DNA of 64,000 bases from Sphingomonas kyeonggiensis (GCF_014196745.1 NZ_JACIEH010000003.1:434001-498000); one strand, 5' to 3'. Positions 16,690 to 26,153 are shown, counted from the stretch's first letter. Notes: generated from the sequence alone by a model not told the origin. A program made the numbers and translations.

Positions 16690-18096
16690 GTGCATAGAGT
16701 TCATGGGAGCGGAAAGCGTTCGCTTGGGGGAAGCCCGCGCGGGAGCGCGTTGGCCCGGATATCCTCCCTGCCGTGGAATGTCTGGATCGCGCTGTCGTTC
16801 TGGCTGGTCCTGCTGTTCTTCGGCGGGGCGTCGCGAGGCGACGAGCCTGCGCAGGTCGCGGTTCGGGTAGCCGCGGTGGTCTTGCTGGCCGCGCTCTGGT
16901 CCGCGCGACATGAGGCGCGGCCGGAGCTGAAGCCATTATTCTGGCTGCTGCTCTCGATCGCGACGTTGATCGGGATGCAACTGGTTCCCCTGCCGCCTGG
17001 TTTATGGACGGCGCTGCCCGGCCGAGAGCCCTATGCGGCGCTCGCCGGAGCCCTTGGGGTCGAGCAGCCTTGGCGGCCGATCAATCTGGCGCCGTCGCTG
17101 GGCTGGAACGCGCTTGTGGCGCTGCTGCCCTGTTTCGCAGTTCTGATGGCCATCGTGTCGATCGGCCGCAAGCGCCTGAGCCTTACACTTGCCGCCATTT
17201 GTATCGCGGCGGTGGTCAGCGCGCTGCTCGGCGTCGCGCAGCTGGGGGAAGGCGAGACGCCGCTTTTCCGGGCCTATCGGATCTTCACGGCTTCCCAGCC
17301 GAGCGGAATCTTCGCCAATCGCAACCATCAGGCGCTTCTGTTGGCGCTGGCAATTCCGTGCCTGGCAGTGTGGGGAGTGGGGCGCGAGAAGACCCGGGCG
17401 ATGGTCGCGCTTGGCGCGGCGTTGCTGCTGGTCGTCGCGTTGCTCGCGACGGGATCGCGCGCGGGATTGCTGCTTCTCGTGCCGAGCCTTGCCGCGAGCG
17501 CCTATTTCAGCCGGTCGCTTTTCGCCAAGGGGCGTGCGCGGCGATGGGCGATCATCGCCGTGGTCGCGCTGGCGGCCGCCGTCATCGGCGCCATGATCGC
17601 GGCGGATCGCTCCGCATCGCTCCAGCGGCTGTTCACCGCCGATGCGGTGGCGGACAAGCGCTCGGCGAATTTCGCGGCGCTCGTCGAGATGGCGAAGGCT
17701 TTCTTCCCGTTCGGCTCCGGGTTCGGATCCTTCGAGCCGGTGTTCCGCCGGTTCGAGCCGTTCCAGACGCTCACCTTCACCTATTTCAACCAGGCGCACA
17801 ACGACCCGTTGCAGGTGGTGATCGAGGGCGGCTTGCCGGGCGTCCTGATCGTCCTTGCCTATCTGGTGTTCTGGACCCGGCATTCCCTGCGCGCCTGGTT
17901 CCGCCCGGCCCCGGCGAACAGCCTGGCCCAGCTGGGCAGCGTCGTCACTGCGCTCTGCATGGGGGCGAGCGTGGTCGATTACCCGTTGCGGACTCCGCTG
18001 ATCGCCTGCGTCTTCCTGGTGGCGAGCGCATGGCTCGCATCTGGTGCCGCGGCGGGGACTGGGGCCGGCCCGGCTCGGCCATCACGGAGTGCGTGA
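16690..18096 (+). CDS. O-antigen ligase/polymerase family membrane protein (Wzy_C type)
   Basis: This is a polytopic inner-membrane protein with about ten hydrophobic helices. The O-antigen ligase domain holds GIFANRNHQALLLALA near the middle and, after the large periplasmic loop, FNQAHNDPLQVVIEGGLPG, whose conserved His and Glu are typical of the family. It probably polymerises or transfers lipid-linked repeat units at the periplasmic face. The start is unclear: the frame is open from 16552, and GTG 16690 or TTG 16750 (GGGAG upstream) are both plausible; the first helix begins soon after 16770. As the first gene of the locus before the export genes it fits a polymerase role, but a second polymerase candidate lies at 40556. 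Confidence 0.8.
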   Translation: MHRVHGSGKRSLGGSPRGSALARISSLPWNVWIALSFWLVLLFFGGASRGDEPAQVAVRVAAVVLLAALWSARHEARPELKPLFWLLLSIATLIGMQLVPLPPGLWTALPGREPYAALAGALGVEQPWRPINLAPSLGWNALVALLPCFAVLMAIVSIGRKRLSLTLAAICIAAVVSALLGVAQLGEGETPLFRAYRIFTASQPSGIFANRNHQALLLALAIPCLAVWGVGREKTRAMVALGAALLLVVALLATGSRAGLLLLVPSLAASAYFSRSLFAKGRARRWAIIAVVALAAAVIGAMIAADRSASLQRLFTADAVADKRSANFAALVEMAKAFFPFGSGFGSFEPVFRRFEPFQTLTFTYFNQAHNDPLQVVIEGGLPGVLIVLAYLVFWTRHSLRAWFRPAPANSLAQLGSVVTALCMGASVVDYPLRTPLIACVFLVASAWLASGAAAGTGAGPARPSRSA

Positions 18097-18273
18097 TTTC
18101 GCGCGATCGTGTGGCGGGCCGCCGAGCCGCCGCTCCGGTACGACTGGGGGAATCGGCAATGGTAAGTCTCGGTTGGGCCTGCCTTATGTGACGGGGAGCT
18201 TTGCTCTTTACCCCCATCGGCCCTTAAACTAAGACCGCCACGCCAGATCTCCGGTATTCTCAGGAAAGTAAGC

Positions 18274-18993
18274 GTGAACAGACTGTTTTCTCTGGTAATA
18301 GCTTGCGCGTGCGCTTTGTCGCTGGGTTCCTGTGGCGGAACGCCCCGCGTCGAGAGCAGCAGCCAGCTCGCCGTTCTGAACGATGTCTCCCTGCCGCTTC
18401 CGGTGCGCAGCGACCTGGTTGCGCCCGATCGGGTCGCGCTGATCGGTCCGCTCGACACCATTTCCGTTGACGTGTTCAACGTGCCCGAGCTCTCGCGCGA
18501 AGTGCAGGTCGATGCCAGCGGTCGCATCAACATGCCCCTGATCGGCGCGATCGACGTGAGCGGCACCACGGCGATCGAATTGTCCCGCGCGATCGAGGAT
18601 CGCCTCCGGAACCGGTATGTCCGCAACCCGAACGTGGTGGTGAACCTCAAGGGCTCGGTCAGCCAGGTCGTGACGGTGGACGGCGAGGTCAAGGAGCCGG
18701 GCCTCTATCCGGTGACCAACCAGATGACGCTGATGCGCGCGATCGCGTCCGCCAAGGGCCTGAGCGACTATGGCCGGCTCGAGGACGTCGTCGTTCTGCG
18801 CACCGTCAACGGCAAGCGTTATGCGGGCCTCTACAATCTCGGTGCGATCCGGCGGGGTGTGTACGATGACCCGTACATCTACGCCAATGACGTCGTGGTG
18901 GTCGGCAATTCGCCCGCCCGGCGCATGTTCCGTGATATTCTGACGGTTGCTCCCTTGCTGGTCGCGCCGGTCGTCGCGCTTATTCAGAAGTAA
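18274..18993 (+). CDS. Polysaccharide export outer-membrane lipoprotein (Wza/OPX family)
   Basis: This 239-aa exporter begins with a lipoprotein signal (CACALSLGSCGG, lipidated Cys at residue 20). A polysaccharide-export domain follows (IGPLDTISVDVFNVPELSRE, residues about 56-75), then a SLBB-like domain (VTVDGEVKEPGLYPV near 135). It forms the periplasmic and outer-membrane channel for the polymer, working with the tyrosine autokinase encoded six bases downstream. The start is GTG at 18274 with AGGAAA upstream. The 177 bases before it contain no gene and may hold a promoter. It is shorter than Wza and resembles the export lipoproteins of sphingan-type loci. Confidence 0.9.
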   Translation: MNRLFSLVIACACALSLGSCGGTPRVESSSQLAVLNDVSLPLPVRSDLVAPDRVALIGPLDTISVDVFNVPELSREVQVDASGRINMPLIGAIDVSGTTAIELSRAIEDRLRNRYVRNPNVVVNLKGSVSQVVTVDGEVKEPGLYPVTNQMTLMRAIASAKGLSDYGRLEDVVVLRTVNGKRYAGLYNLGAIRRGVYDDPYIYANDVVVVGNSPARRMFRDILTVAPLLVAPVVALIQK

Positions 18994-18999
18994 ATCCAT

Positions 19000-21219
19000 A
19001 TGACCAGATTTGACGGCAGCGTCGATTTCTCGACCCTCCAGGATGAAGGCGATCTCGCGCCGGTGCGATCCGGTCACAGGATCGTCGCGAACAGTCGCAG
19101 CGTGATCCAGCAATATTGGGCGATGGCGTTCCGCTGGCGCAAGCCGTTGCTGGCGACCGTCATCGGCTTCATCCTCGCGGGGATCATCGTCACGTTCCTG
19201 ATGACGCCGCAATATACCGCGTCGTCGCTGATCGAGATCGCGCGCGAGGGAAACCGGATCGCCCCGGTGCAGGGCGTGGAGCGCGAAGCGACCGACCAGG
19301 ATCTGGAATTCTACCAGACCCAATATGGCCTGCTCCAGTCGAATGAGCTGGCGGAGAGCGTCGTCGACGAGCTGAAGCTCGCCGACAATGCCGCCTTCTT
19401 CGACATGTTCGGCGTGCGGCCCCAGGGGCGCAACGCCGACGGTGTTCTGGACCCGGCGAAGCGCGAGGCGCGCCGCAAGCAGGCTGGCGAAGCGCTTCTG
19501 AAGCGCATTTCGATCAACCCCGTGCGTTTGTCGCGGCTCGTGAACGTCAGTTTCACCAGCCCCGATCGCGTTCTCTCGGCGAAGATCGTGAACGCCTGGG
19601 TGAAGCGCTTCATCCGCACGACGCTGGAGCGGCGCTACGAGGCGACCTCCTATGCGCGCAGCTTCCTCGAGAGCCGGCTTGGCCAGCTTCGCACCCGCGT
19701 CGAGGAATCCGAGCGCCAGCTCGTCGACTTCGCTTCGCGTGAGCGCCTGATCAACATCCCGGCCGCCGATGGCGCGAAGGGTGCGGGCGGCGGCGAACGT
19801 TCGATCCTGGCCGAGAATCTCGCTGCCCTGAACGCAGAGCTGACCCAGGCCGAGGCGGACCGTATCCGCCAGGGATCGCGCCTCGATTCCGCGCGCAACG
19901 GCGCAGTGCCGGAAGCGCTGCAGAATACGGCAATCGCCGGGCTGCGTCAGCGGCGCGCCGAATTGGCGGCCGAGTACCAGAAGATGATGGTGCAGTTCGA
20001 GCCGCAATATCCGGCGGCCCAGGCGCTCAAGTCGCAGATCGACAAGCTGGACGAGAGCATTTCGCGCGAGCAGTCCCGCGTGTCCGAATCGATCCGGAAC
20101 AACTATCGCGACAGCTCGGTTCGCGAAGCCGAGCTCGGCCGCAACGTCGACCGGTTGAAGAACGAGCTGCTGGACCAGCGCCGCCGGACCATCCAGTACA
20201 ATATCTATCAGCGCGAGGCGGATACGAACCGTCAGCTCTATGATGCGCTGCTGCAGCGGTACAAGGAGATCGGCGTCGCCAGCGGCGTGGGTGTCAACAA
20301 CATCTCCGTTGTCGACGAGGCCGATGTTCCCACGCGTCCGTCGAGCCCGCGCCTGCTGCTGAACCTCATTCTGTCGATCATCGCCGGCCTGGGCGCCGGA
20401 GCGCTGCTGGTGTTCATCCTCGAGCAGACGGCCGATGCGTTCGACGATCCCGCGCAGGTCGGCGAGGAGCTGCACATCCCGCTGCTGGGCGTCACGCCCA
20501 AGGTGCCGGAGAATGCGACCAACGAAGCAATCCTGGATCGCAAGTCGAGCCTGACGGAAGCCTATCTGTCGGTCGAGACCAACCTGCGCTTCTCGACCAA
20601 TCACGGCCTGCCGCGCTCGCTCTCGGTCACGAGCTCGCGGCCTGCCGAAGGCAAGTCCACCACGGCGCTCGCCGTGGCGACCTTGCTGGCCCGTGCCGGC
20701 AAGCGGGTGCTCCTCGTCGATGGCGACATGCGCAAGCCGTCGCTCCATGTGCGGCTCGGGCTGGTGAACACCGCGGGCCTCAGCGATTACCTGGTGGGCG
20801 CGCGCCCGCTCGGCGAGCTGCTGCACAAGGTCGATCGGTTCGGGCTCACCGCAATGCCGTCCGGTCCCCAGCCGCCCAACGCCGCCGAGCTGCTGGTGAG
20901 CGACCGTTTCGGCGAGGTCGTGGCCGAGCTTTGCGAGCAGTTCGACCATGTGGTGATCGACTCGCCGCCCATCATGGGACTGGCCGATGCCCTTCTGATC
21001 GGTTCGCGCGTCGAGGGTGTGCTGTTCGCCATCCAGGCGCATGGCATCAGCCGGCGGATGGCCACGGTGGCCCTGCAGCGCCTGCGCAACGCGCATGTGC
21101 GGGTCTTTGGTGGCGTCCTGGTGCGTTTCGAGACCAAGCGCAGCCATCTCGGCTATGGCTATGACTATGGCTATGGCTATGGCCGCGAGGGCGATCTGGC
21201 CGAAGACGCGAAGGCATGA
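19000..21219 (+). CDS. Polysaccharide co-polymerase fused to tyrosine autokinase (Wzc type)
   Basis: This 739-aa inner-membrane protein controls polymer length and export. The N-terminal Wzz domain has a first transmembrane helix near residues 47-67 and coiled-coil segments up to about 440. A second helix lies near 450-470, followed by a cytoplasmic BY-kinase domain. Walker A is SSRPAEGKSTTALAV (near 546), Walker A' is LLVDGDMRKP (near 568) and Walker B is HVVIDSPPIMG (near 650). The C-terminal tail is a tyrosine cluster, GYGYDYGYGYGRE, the usual autophosphorylation site. The tail is encoded by five near-identical hexamers (21151-21180). The stop overlaps the next start (ATGA). Confidence 0.93.
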   Translation: MTRFDGSVDFSTLQDEGDLAPVRSGHRIVANSRSVIQQYWAMAFRWRKPLLATVIGFILAGIIVTFLMTPQYTASSLIEIAREGNRIAPVQGVEREATDQDLEFYQTQYGLLQSNELAESVVDELKLADNAAFFDMFGVRPQGRNADGVLDPAKREARRKQAGEALLKRISINPVRLSRLVNVSFTSPDRVLSAKIVNAWVKRFIRTTLERRYEATSYARSFLESRLGQLRTRVEESERQLVDFASRERLINIPAADGAKGAGGGERSILAENLAALNAELTQAEADRIRQGSRLDSARNGAVPEALQNTAIAGLRQRRAELAAEYQKMMVQFEPQYPAAQALKSQIDKLDESISREQSRVSESIRNNYRDSSVREAELGRNVDRLKNELLDQRRRTIQYNIYQREADTNRQLYDALLQRYKEIGVASGVGVNNISVVDEADVPTRPSSPRLLLNLILSIIAGLGAGALLVFILEQTADAFDDPAQVGEELHIPLLGVTPKVPENATNEAILDRKSSLTEAYLSVETNLRFSTNHGLPRSLSVTSSRPAEGKSTTALAVATLLARAGKRVLLVDGDMRKPSLHVRLGLVNTAGLSDYLVGARPLGELLHKVDRFGLTAMPSGPQPPNAAELLVSDRFGEVVAELCEQFDHVVIDSPPIMGLADALLIGSRVEGVLFAIQAHGISRRMATVALQRLRNAHVRVFGGVLVRFETKRSHLGYGYDYGYGYGREGDLAEDAKA

Positions 21220-22409
21220 CGGTACGCGCGTCCGTTCTCAGACACGGGCCGCGTGCGTTGACCATCGTTGCGGCGGCCCTCTCGCTTGTCGTGGTCGGTC
21301 AGGTGGCCGTATCCATGAACGCGTCGAATGCTCCGGCCGGAACCGTGCTCCGGTACGTGCCGGGCGATGCGCACGCGACGGCGCGGCAGGCCTGGGATCT
21401 GGCGCAGACGGGCAAGACGCGGGATGCCTGGTCTTCGGCGCGGCAGCTGGCGGTGCGCGCCCTGGCGAAGGAGCCGACGGACATTATCGCGGTCCGCGCC
21501 GCCGCATTGGCGTCGGCGCAGTCGGGGAACCTCCCGCGCGCGGGCAAGCTCTTCGACTATGCGGAGGCGCTGACCCGGCGCGACCTCATCACGCATATCT
21601 GGTTCATCGAGAACGCCGCGGAGCGCGGAGACGTCGCGACGGCGCTTCGGCACTACGACCTCGCGCTACGAACCTCCCGCGCGGCGGGGACGCAGCTGTT
21701 CCCCGTGCTGGCGCATGCGACGTCGGATCCCGAGATCGCACGGCAACTGGCGGATTTCCTCGCTTCCGGTCCGCCCTGGGCGGACGGTTTCTACAGAACG
21801 CTCATCGGGCAGGACGTGCCGCCCGAAACCGTCGCGAGTTTCGTGCAGCGACTGCATGCGCGGGGGGTGAAGCTGCCGAACGAGGTTCTGGACGGGGCGA
21901 TAGCCAATCTGGCGGCCGCCCAGCGGGCGGATCTCGCCTGGAAGCTCTATCAGGCCACGGCGCCGGCATCGGCGGCGTCTCTCCTGCGGAACGGCAGCTT
22001 CGATCGTGCCGACCGTGCGGTCCCCTTCGAGTGGCAATATGCGCAGGAAGGCTCGATCGCCGCTTCGCGTGAGGCGGAGGAAAAGTCCTTCGTTCTGGCT
22101 TTCCGCGCGGAAGGGGGCGCCAGCGGCGAGATCGCCCGCCAGATGATCGCGCTTGCGCCGGGCCGTTACCGGCTCGAAGCGGACGTTGGACTGGACAAGG
22201 CGGACAATCTGCGCCTCGAGTGGCAGGTCGCCTGTGTGGGCCAGGCGCAGCCGCTGGCGAAGCTGCCTGCGGAGTCAGCGGCGGTCTTCAGCGTGCCCGC
22301 CGGGCAGTGCCCGCAGCAATGGCTGGCATTGAAGCTGGTGCAGGCCGCGGATACGGCAGCCGAGGGACGCGTGGCCAATGTGCGATTGCAGCCCCAGCCG
22401 GGGAGCTGA
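21216..22409 (+). CDS. Membrane-anchored protein with TPR-like helical repeats and a C-terminal beta domain
   Basis: This 397-aa protein has one N-terminal hydrophobic helix (ALTIVAAALSLVVVGQVAV), so most of it is probably periplasmic. Residues about 55-260 are alanine-rich helical pairs resembling tetratricopeptide repeats. The C-terminal part (from about NGSFDRADRAVPFEW) looks like a carbohydrate-binding-module-type beta sandwich. It is translationally coupled to the autokinase gene and lies ten bases before the initiating transferase, so a scaffold or polymer-handling role is likely. No named family recognised. Confidence 0.7.
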   Translation: MTVRASVLRHGPRALTIVAAALSLVVVGQVAVSMNASNAPAGTVLRYVPGDAHATARQAWDLAQTGKTRDAWSSARQLAVRALAKEPTDIIAVRAAALASAQSGNLPRAGKLFDYAEALTRRDLITHIWFIENAAERGDVATALRHYDLALRTSRAAGTQLFPVLAHATSDPEIARQLADFLASGPPWADGFYRTLIGQDVPPETVASFVQRLHARGVKLPNEVLDGAIANLAAAQRADLAWKLYQATAPASAASLLRNGSFDRADRAVPFEWQYAQEGSIAASREAEEKSFVLAFRAEGGASGEIARQMIALAPGRYRLEADVGLDKADNLRLEWQVACVGQAQPLAKLPAESAAVFSVPAGQCPQQWLALKLVQAADTAAEGRVANVRLQPQPGS

Positions 22410-22418
22410 GGAATTCCT

Positions 22419-23684
22419 ATGAAAGACGTGCTTCGCTCCCCCGCGAGAGGGTGGTTGCGGCTTCGATACCAGATCCTGGGATGCGTGATCGTGGCGGGGG
22501 TGCTTCCGTACCTTGCGCGCCGCTATCTCGGACCGCCCGCCGCGACCGACCAGCTCGACATCACCTTGCTGGCGAGTGTCCTTGCCATGGCCTTCGGGGC
22601 ATGGCTGGCGCGGGAAGTGAGCAACTATCCGGGCGTGGAAGCGAGCTCCTACATCCTTCCTTCCTTCTGTGCCTCCTATGGCGTGGCGATACTGGTCCTG
22701 CTGCTGGGGCGCATCGACTATGCGCGCTTCATCCTGCTGAGCGGGTTCATCGGGGGCGTGATCTGGTTCTTCTTCCTCCACCTCCGCTTCCAGAGTCGCC
22801 GGACCTTGCGGATGGGGCTCGTCCCTATCGGGGCGGTCTCCGCCGTGCGCGCGTTGCAGGGAATCGAGTGGCGCGAGATGCCGGATCCCAGCTCCGACTT
22901 TTCCGGGCTGCAGGCGGTGGTGGTCGATCTGCGCCACGACATGCCCGACGCGTGGGACCGGCGGCTGGCCGACTTCGCGCTCGCCGGGGTGCCCGTCTAT
23001 CATTGCAAGCACCTGGTCGAATCGATGACGGGCAGGATCGAGCTGGAGCATCTTTCCGAGAACAGCTTCGGCACGCTGTCTCCCATGTCGACCTATATGA
23101 GCTTCAAGCGCGCGGCGGACTGGGTTCTCGCCGCGGCGGCGCTGGTGGTGCTCTTGCCTTTCCTGCTCATCGTCGCGGTCGCGGTGCGGCTGGATTCGCC
23201 TGGCCCCGCGCTGTTCCGCCAGGTCCGCGTCGGCTATCGGGGCAATCCGTTCAGGGTCTACAAGTTCCGGACAATGACCAACCGGCCCGCCGGCGAGGAT
23301 GAGCGGGCCTCGGCGATGACGCAGGCCGGGGATGCGCGCATCACGCGGCTGGGTGGTTTCCTGCGCCGGTCGCGCATCGACGAGCTCCCGCAGCTGATCA
23401 ATGTCGTGCGCGGCGAAATGAGCCTGATCGGGCCGCGTCCGGAGGCCCAGGTGCTGTCGAAATGGTACGAGGCGGAGATTCCGTTCTATCGCTATCGGCA
23501 CATCGTGCGCCCCGGGATCACCGGTTGGGCACAGGTCAACCAGGGGCATGTGGCCGATGTCCACGAGGTCACGACCAAGCTTCAATATGACTTCTTCTAC
23601 ATCAAGAATTTTTCGCCCTGGCTCGATATTTTGATCGTAACCCAGACCATCCGGACGATGCTGACGGGGCATGGCGCAAAATAG
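22419..23684 (+). CDS. Undecaprenyl-phosphate hexose-1-phosphate transferase, large WbaP-type
   Basis: This phosphoglycosyltransferase of 421 aa transfers a sugar-1-phosphate to undecaprenyl phosphate, the first step of repeat-unit assembly. Several N-terminal helices (about 15-125) and a small cytoplasmic domain precede the catalytic domain (from about 225). That domain has SFKRAADWVLAAAALVVLLP, PGPALFRQVRVGYRG, the YKFRTM catalytic-site motif, RRSRIDELPQLINVVRGEMS and GPRPE. This architecture matches WbaP, WcaJ and sphingan glucosyl-1-phosphate transferases. The substrate is probably UDP-glucose or UDP-galactose, by family precedent only. A second, smaller initiating enzyme is at 35333. Confidence 0.9.
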   Translation: MKDVLRSPARGWLRLRYQILGCVIVAGVLPYLARRYLGPPAATDQLDITLLASVLAMAFGAWLAREVSNYPGVEASSYILPSFCASYGVAILVLLLGRIDYARFILLSGFIGGVIWFFFLHLRFQSRRTLRMGLVPIGAVSAVRALQGIEWREMPDPSSDFSGLQAVVVDLRHDMPDAWDRRLADFALAGVPVYHCKHLVESMTGRIELEHLSENSFGTLSPMSTYMSFKRAADWVLAAAALVVLLPFLLIVAVAVRLDSPGPALFRQVRVGYRGNPFRVYKFRTMTNRPAGEDERASAMTQAGDARITRLGGFLRRSRIDELPQLINVVRGEMSLIGPRPEAQVLSKWYEAEIPFYRYRHIVRPGITGWAQVNQGHVADVHEVTTKLQYDFFYIKNFSPWLDILIVTQTIRTMLTGHGAK

Positions 23685-23770
23685 CGCGGCGCATTGATTT
23701 CGAGACGATCGCTGGCTAGGGCCCCTGCCAGGGCCCAGGTCGTGCGCTGGCCCGTCCGCAGAAGGAAGCC

Positions 23771-24544
23771 GTGGTGAAAGCAGTAATCCTGGCCGGAGGG
23801 CTTGGCACTAGAATCTCTGAGGAAACCCATCTTCGGCCCAAGCCAATGATCGAAATTGGCGGGAAGCCGATAATTTGGCACATCATGAAGATATACTCTT
23901 CGCACGGCATCAATGATTTCATCATTTGCTGCGGCTATAAAGGGTATGTCATCAAGGAATACTTCCTGAATTACTTCGTCCACATGTCGGACGTCACGGT
24001 TGATCTCAAGGAGAACTCGGTCTCCGTCCTCGATGCGAAGGCCGAGCCGTGGACCGTCACGCTGGTCGACACGGGCGAGGAAACCATGACCGGCGGACGG
24101 CTGCGCCGCGTGGCCAAGCACCTCACGCCCGGCGAGAGCTTCTGCTTCACTTATGGTGACGGCGTGGCGGACGTGGACGTGACCGCGCTGATCGCACAGC
24201 ACCAGGCGAGCGGCCTGGCCGCCACCGTCACCGCCGTGCGCCCGCCGGGCCGCTATGGCGCGCTGATGATGGACGGCGACAAGGTCGGCGGCTTCACCGA
24301 GAAGCCCCGTGGCGATGGCGGGTTCATCAACGGCGGCTTCTTCGTGCTCGAGACCGAGGTGATCGACCGGATCGCCGGCGACCCGACCGTGTGGGAGGCC
24401 GAGCCGCTGGAATCGCTCGCGCGCGACGGGAAGCTCGGCGCGTTCCAGCACGACGGCTTCTGGCAGCCGATGGACACGCTGCGCGACAAGACCGCTCTGG
24501 AGGAACTGTGGGCAACGGGCCGCGCGCCGTGGAAGACCTGGTGA
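23771..24544 (+). CDS. rfbF: Glucose-1-phosphate cytidylyltransferase
   Basis: This enzyme makes CDP-glucose from CTP and glucose-1-phosphate. The nucleotidyltransferase signature is at the start (ILAGGLGTRISEETHLRPKP), followed by MIEIGGKPIIWHIMKIYS, which is characteristic of RfbF rather than RmlA or GalU. TYGDGVADVD holds the metal-binding Asp and GGFTEKP is also present. At 257 aa it is full length. The start is GTG at 23771 or the next codon, with AGAAGGAAG upstream. Its stop overlaps the GTG start of rfbG. The first 150 bases are less GC-rich than the rest of the gene. Confidence 0.95.
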   Translation: MVKAVILAGGLGTRISEETHLRPKPMIEIGGKPIIWHIMKIYSSHGINDFIICCGYKGYVIKEYFLNYFVHMSDVTVDLKENSVSVLDAKAEPWTVTLVDTGEETMTGGRLRRVAKHLTPGESFCFTYGDGVADVDVTALIAQHQASGLAATVTAVRPPGRYGALMMDGDKVGGFTEKPRGDGGFINGGFFVLETEVIDRIAGDPTVWEAEPLESLARDGKLGAFQHDGFWQPMDTLRDKTALEELWATGRAPWKTW

Positions 24545-25596
24545 TCGACAGGGCCTTCTGGGCAGGGAAGAAGGTTCTCGTCACGGGGCATACCGGCTTC
24601 AAGGGAAGCTGGATGTGCGAGGTCCTGCTCGCCGCCGGGGCCGAGGTCACCGGCATGGCCCTGGCGCCGGATACCAGCCCCAGCCTGTTCTCGCTCCTGC
24701 GGCTGGAGGAGCGGATGCGCTCGCATCTGGTCGACATCCGCGACGGGGCGGCGGTGCGTGCGGTGGTGGACTCGGCCGCGCCGCAGATCGTGCTGCACCT
24801 TGCCGCGCAGGCGCTGGTCCGGCCGGGCTATGCCGATCCCGTCGGCACCTTCGCGACCAACGTGATCGGAACCGCGCACGTGCTCGACGCGCTGCGCGGG
24901 CAGGATCAGCTGCGCGCGGCCGTGATCGTCACGACCGACAAGGTCTATCACAACAACGAGTGGAGCTATCCCTATCGGGAGAGCGACGCCCTCGGCGGGC
25001 ACGATCCCTATAGCGCGAGCAAGGCTTGCGCGGAGCTCGTTGCCGCGAGCTACGCCAAGTCGTTCCTGCTCGCGCAGGGCGTCCGGCTCGCGACGGCACG
25101 CGCCGGCAACGTGATCGGCGGCGGTGACTGGTCGACCGATCGCCTGATCCCGGATGCCGTCCGCGCCTGGTCGGCGGGCGAGACGCTTTCGGTCCGGCGC
25201 CCCGGCGCGACCCGGCCGTGGCAGCACGTGCTGGAGCCCGTGGCCGCGTACCTGGCCCTCGCCAAGCGGCTCTTCGAGGGTGGGGCGGCGCATGACAGCT
25301 ATAATTTCGGTCCCGAGCCCGGCGCCGCCGCAACGGTGCGGGATGTCATCGAGATCGCCCGAGCTGCCTTCGGAACCGGCGAGACCAGCTTCGGCACGGT
25401 CGATGCGGGTCCGCACGAGGCCGGCTTCCTCGCGCTCGAGACCGCGCGCGCGCGCGATTCGCTGGGCATCCGGCCGCGCTGGTCGCTCGAGGCCGGCGTG
25501 ACGCGGACGATGGACTGGTACCGGGGGCACCGCGACGGGGAAGACGTGCGGTCGCTCTGCGCGGCGGATATCGCGGCTTTCGACAGCGTCGCCTGA
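24541..25596 (+). CDS. rfbG: CDP-glucose 4,6-dehydratase
   Basis: This 351-aa extended SDR converts CDP-glucose to CDP-4-keto-6-deoxy-glucose. The NAD loop is VTGHTGFKGSW and the dehydratase-specific Thr-Asp-Lys is in VTTDKVYHNNEW. The YxxxK pair is in DPYSASKACAE, and RAGNVIGGGDWSTDRLIPD is nearly diagnostic for RfbG. GTG at 24541 overlaps the rfbF stop, so the two are coupled. No RfbH-type 3-dehydrase follows, so the pathway does not go to 3,6-dideoxyhexoses; an epimerase and a C-methyltransferase follow instead. Confidence 0.95.
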   Translation: MIDRAFWAGKKVLVTGHTGFKGSWMCEVLLAAGAEVTGMALAPDTSPSLFSLLRLEERMRSHLVDIRDGAAVRAVVDSAAPQIVLHLAAQALVRPGYADPVGTFATNVIGTAHVLDALRGQDQLRAAVIVTTDKVYHNNEWSYPYRESDALGGHDPYSASKACAELVAASYAKSFLLAQGVRLATARAGNVIGGGDWSTDRLIPDAVRAWSAGETLSVRRPGATRPWQHVLEPVAAYLALAKRLFEGGAAHDSYNFGPEPGAAATVRDVIEIARAAFGTGETSFGTVDAGPHEAGFLALETARARDSLGIRPRWSLEAGVTRTMDWYRGHRDGEDVRSLCAADIAAFDSVA

Positions 25597-26153
25597 TGCC
25601 TTTCCAGATCCTCCCGACATCCCTGGACGACGTCAGGATCCTCGAACGGCACGCGTTCGGCGATCAGCGCGGCTTCTTCGCCCGGCTCTTCGACCGCGAG
25701 GAACTCGCGGCGCTGGGCTGGACCGTGCCGGTCGCCCAGGTCAATCACAGCTTCACCGCGCGGCGCGGCAGCATCCGGGGCATGCACTACCAGCGCTCGC
25801 CCCACGCGGACATGAAGCTGGTGACGTGCATCCGGGGCGCCGTGCTCGACGTTGCGCTGGACGTGCGCGCGGGATCGCCGACCCTGGCGAAGTGGCATGG
25901 CGAGGTGCTGTCGGCCGAGAACCGGCGGGCGCTGCTCATTCCCGAGGGGTTCGCGCACGGATTTCAGGCGCTGACGGATGATGTCGAGCTGATCTATTGC
26001 CATTCCGCGCCCTATGTTCCGGCGTCGGATGCGGCGCATAATGTTTTTGACCCGGTCTTCGGCATCGATTGGCCGGAGCCTGTCACCGATATGTCGGATC
26101 GCGACCGTAATCACGCGATGCTGGCGAACCCGTTCGAAGGAGTAGCCTTTTGA
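25596..26153 (+). CDS. dTDP-4-dehydrorhamnose 3,5-epimerase-like (RmlC family) sugar epimerase
   Basis: This 185-aa cupin of the RmlC family acts on 4-keto-6-deoxy sugar nucleotides. It shows RGSIRGMHYQRSP with the catalytic His near residue 63, KLVTCIRGAVLDVALDVR, IPEGFAHGFQAL, the active-site Tyr in CHSAPYVPASD, and the family C terminus DPVFGIDWPEP. The start overlaps the rfbG stop by one base (TGATG). In this setting the substrate is probably CDP-4-keto-6-deoxyglucose, and epimerisation at C5 would lead to the L series. Whether it acts at C3, C5 or both cannot be told from sequence. Confidence 0.88.
   Translation: MPFQILPTSLDDVRILERHAFGDQRGFFARLFDREELAALGWTVPVAQVNHSFTARRGSIRGMHYQRSPHADMKLVTCIRGAVLDVALDVRAGSPTLAKWHGEVLSAENRRALLIPEGFAHGFQALTDDVELIYCHSAPYVPASDAAHNVFDPVFGIDWPEPVTDMSDRDRNHAMLANPFEGVAF

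Noticed and set aside
18229..21147. 972-aa minus-strand open frame opposite the export lipoprotein and autokinase genes
   Set aside because: Composition (His/Arg/Asp-rich) and lack of any domain mark it as a shadow; the plus-strand genes have clear motifs.
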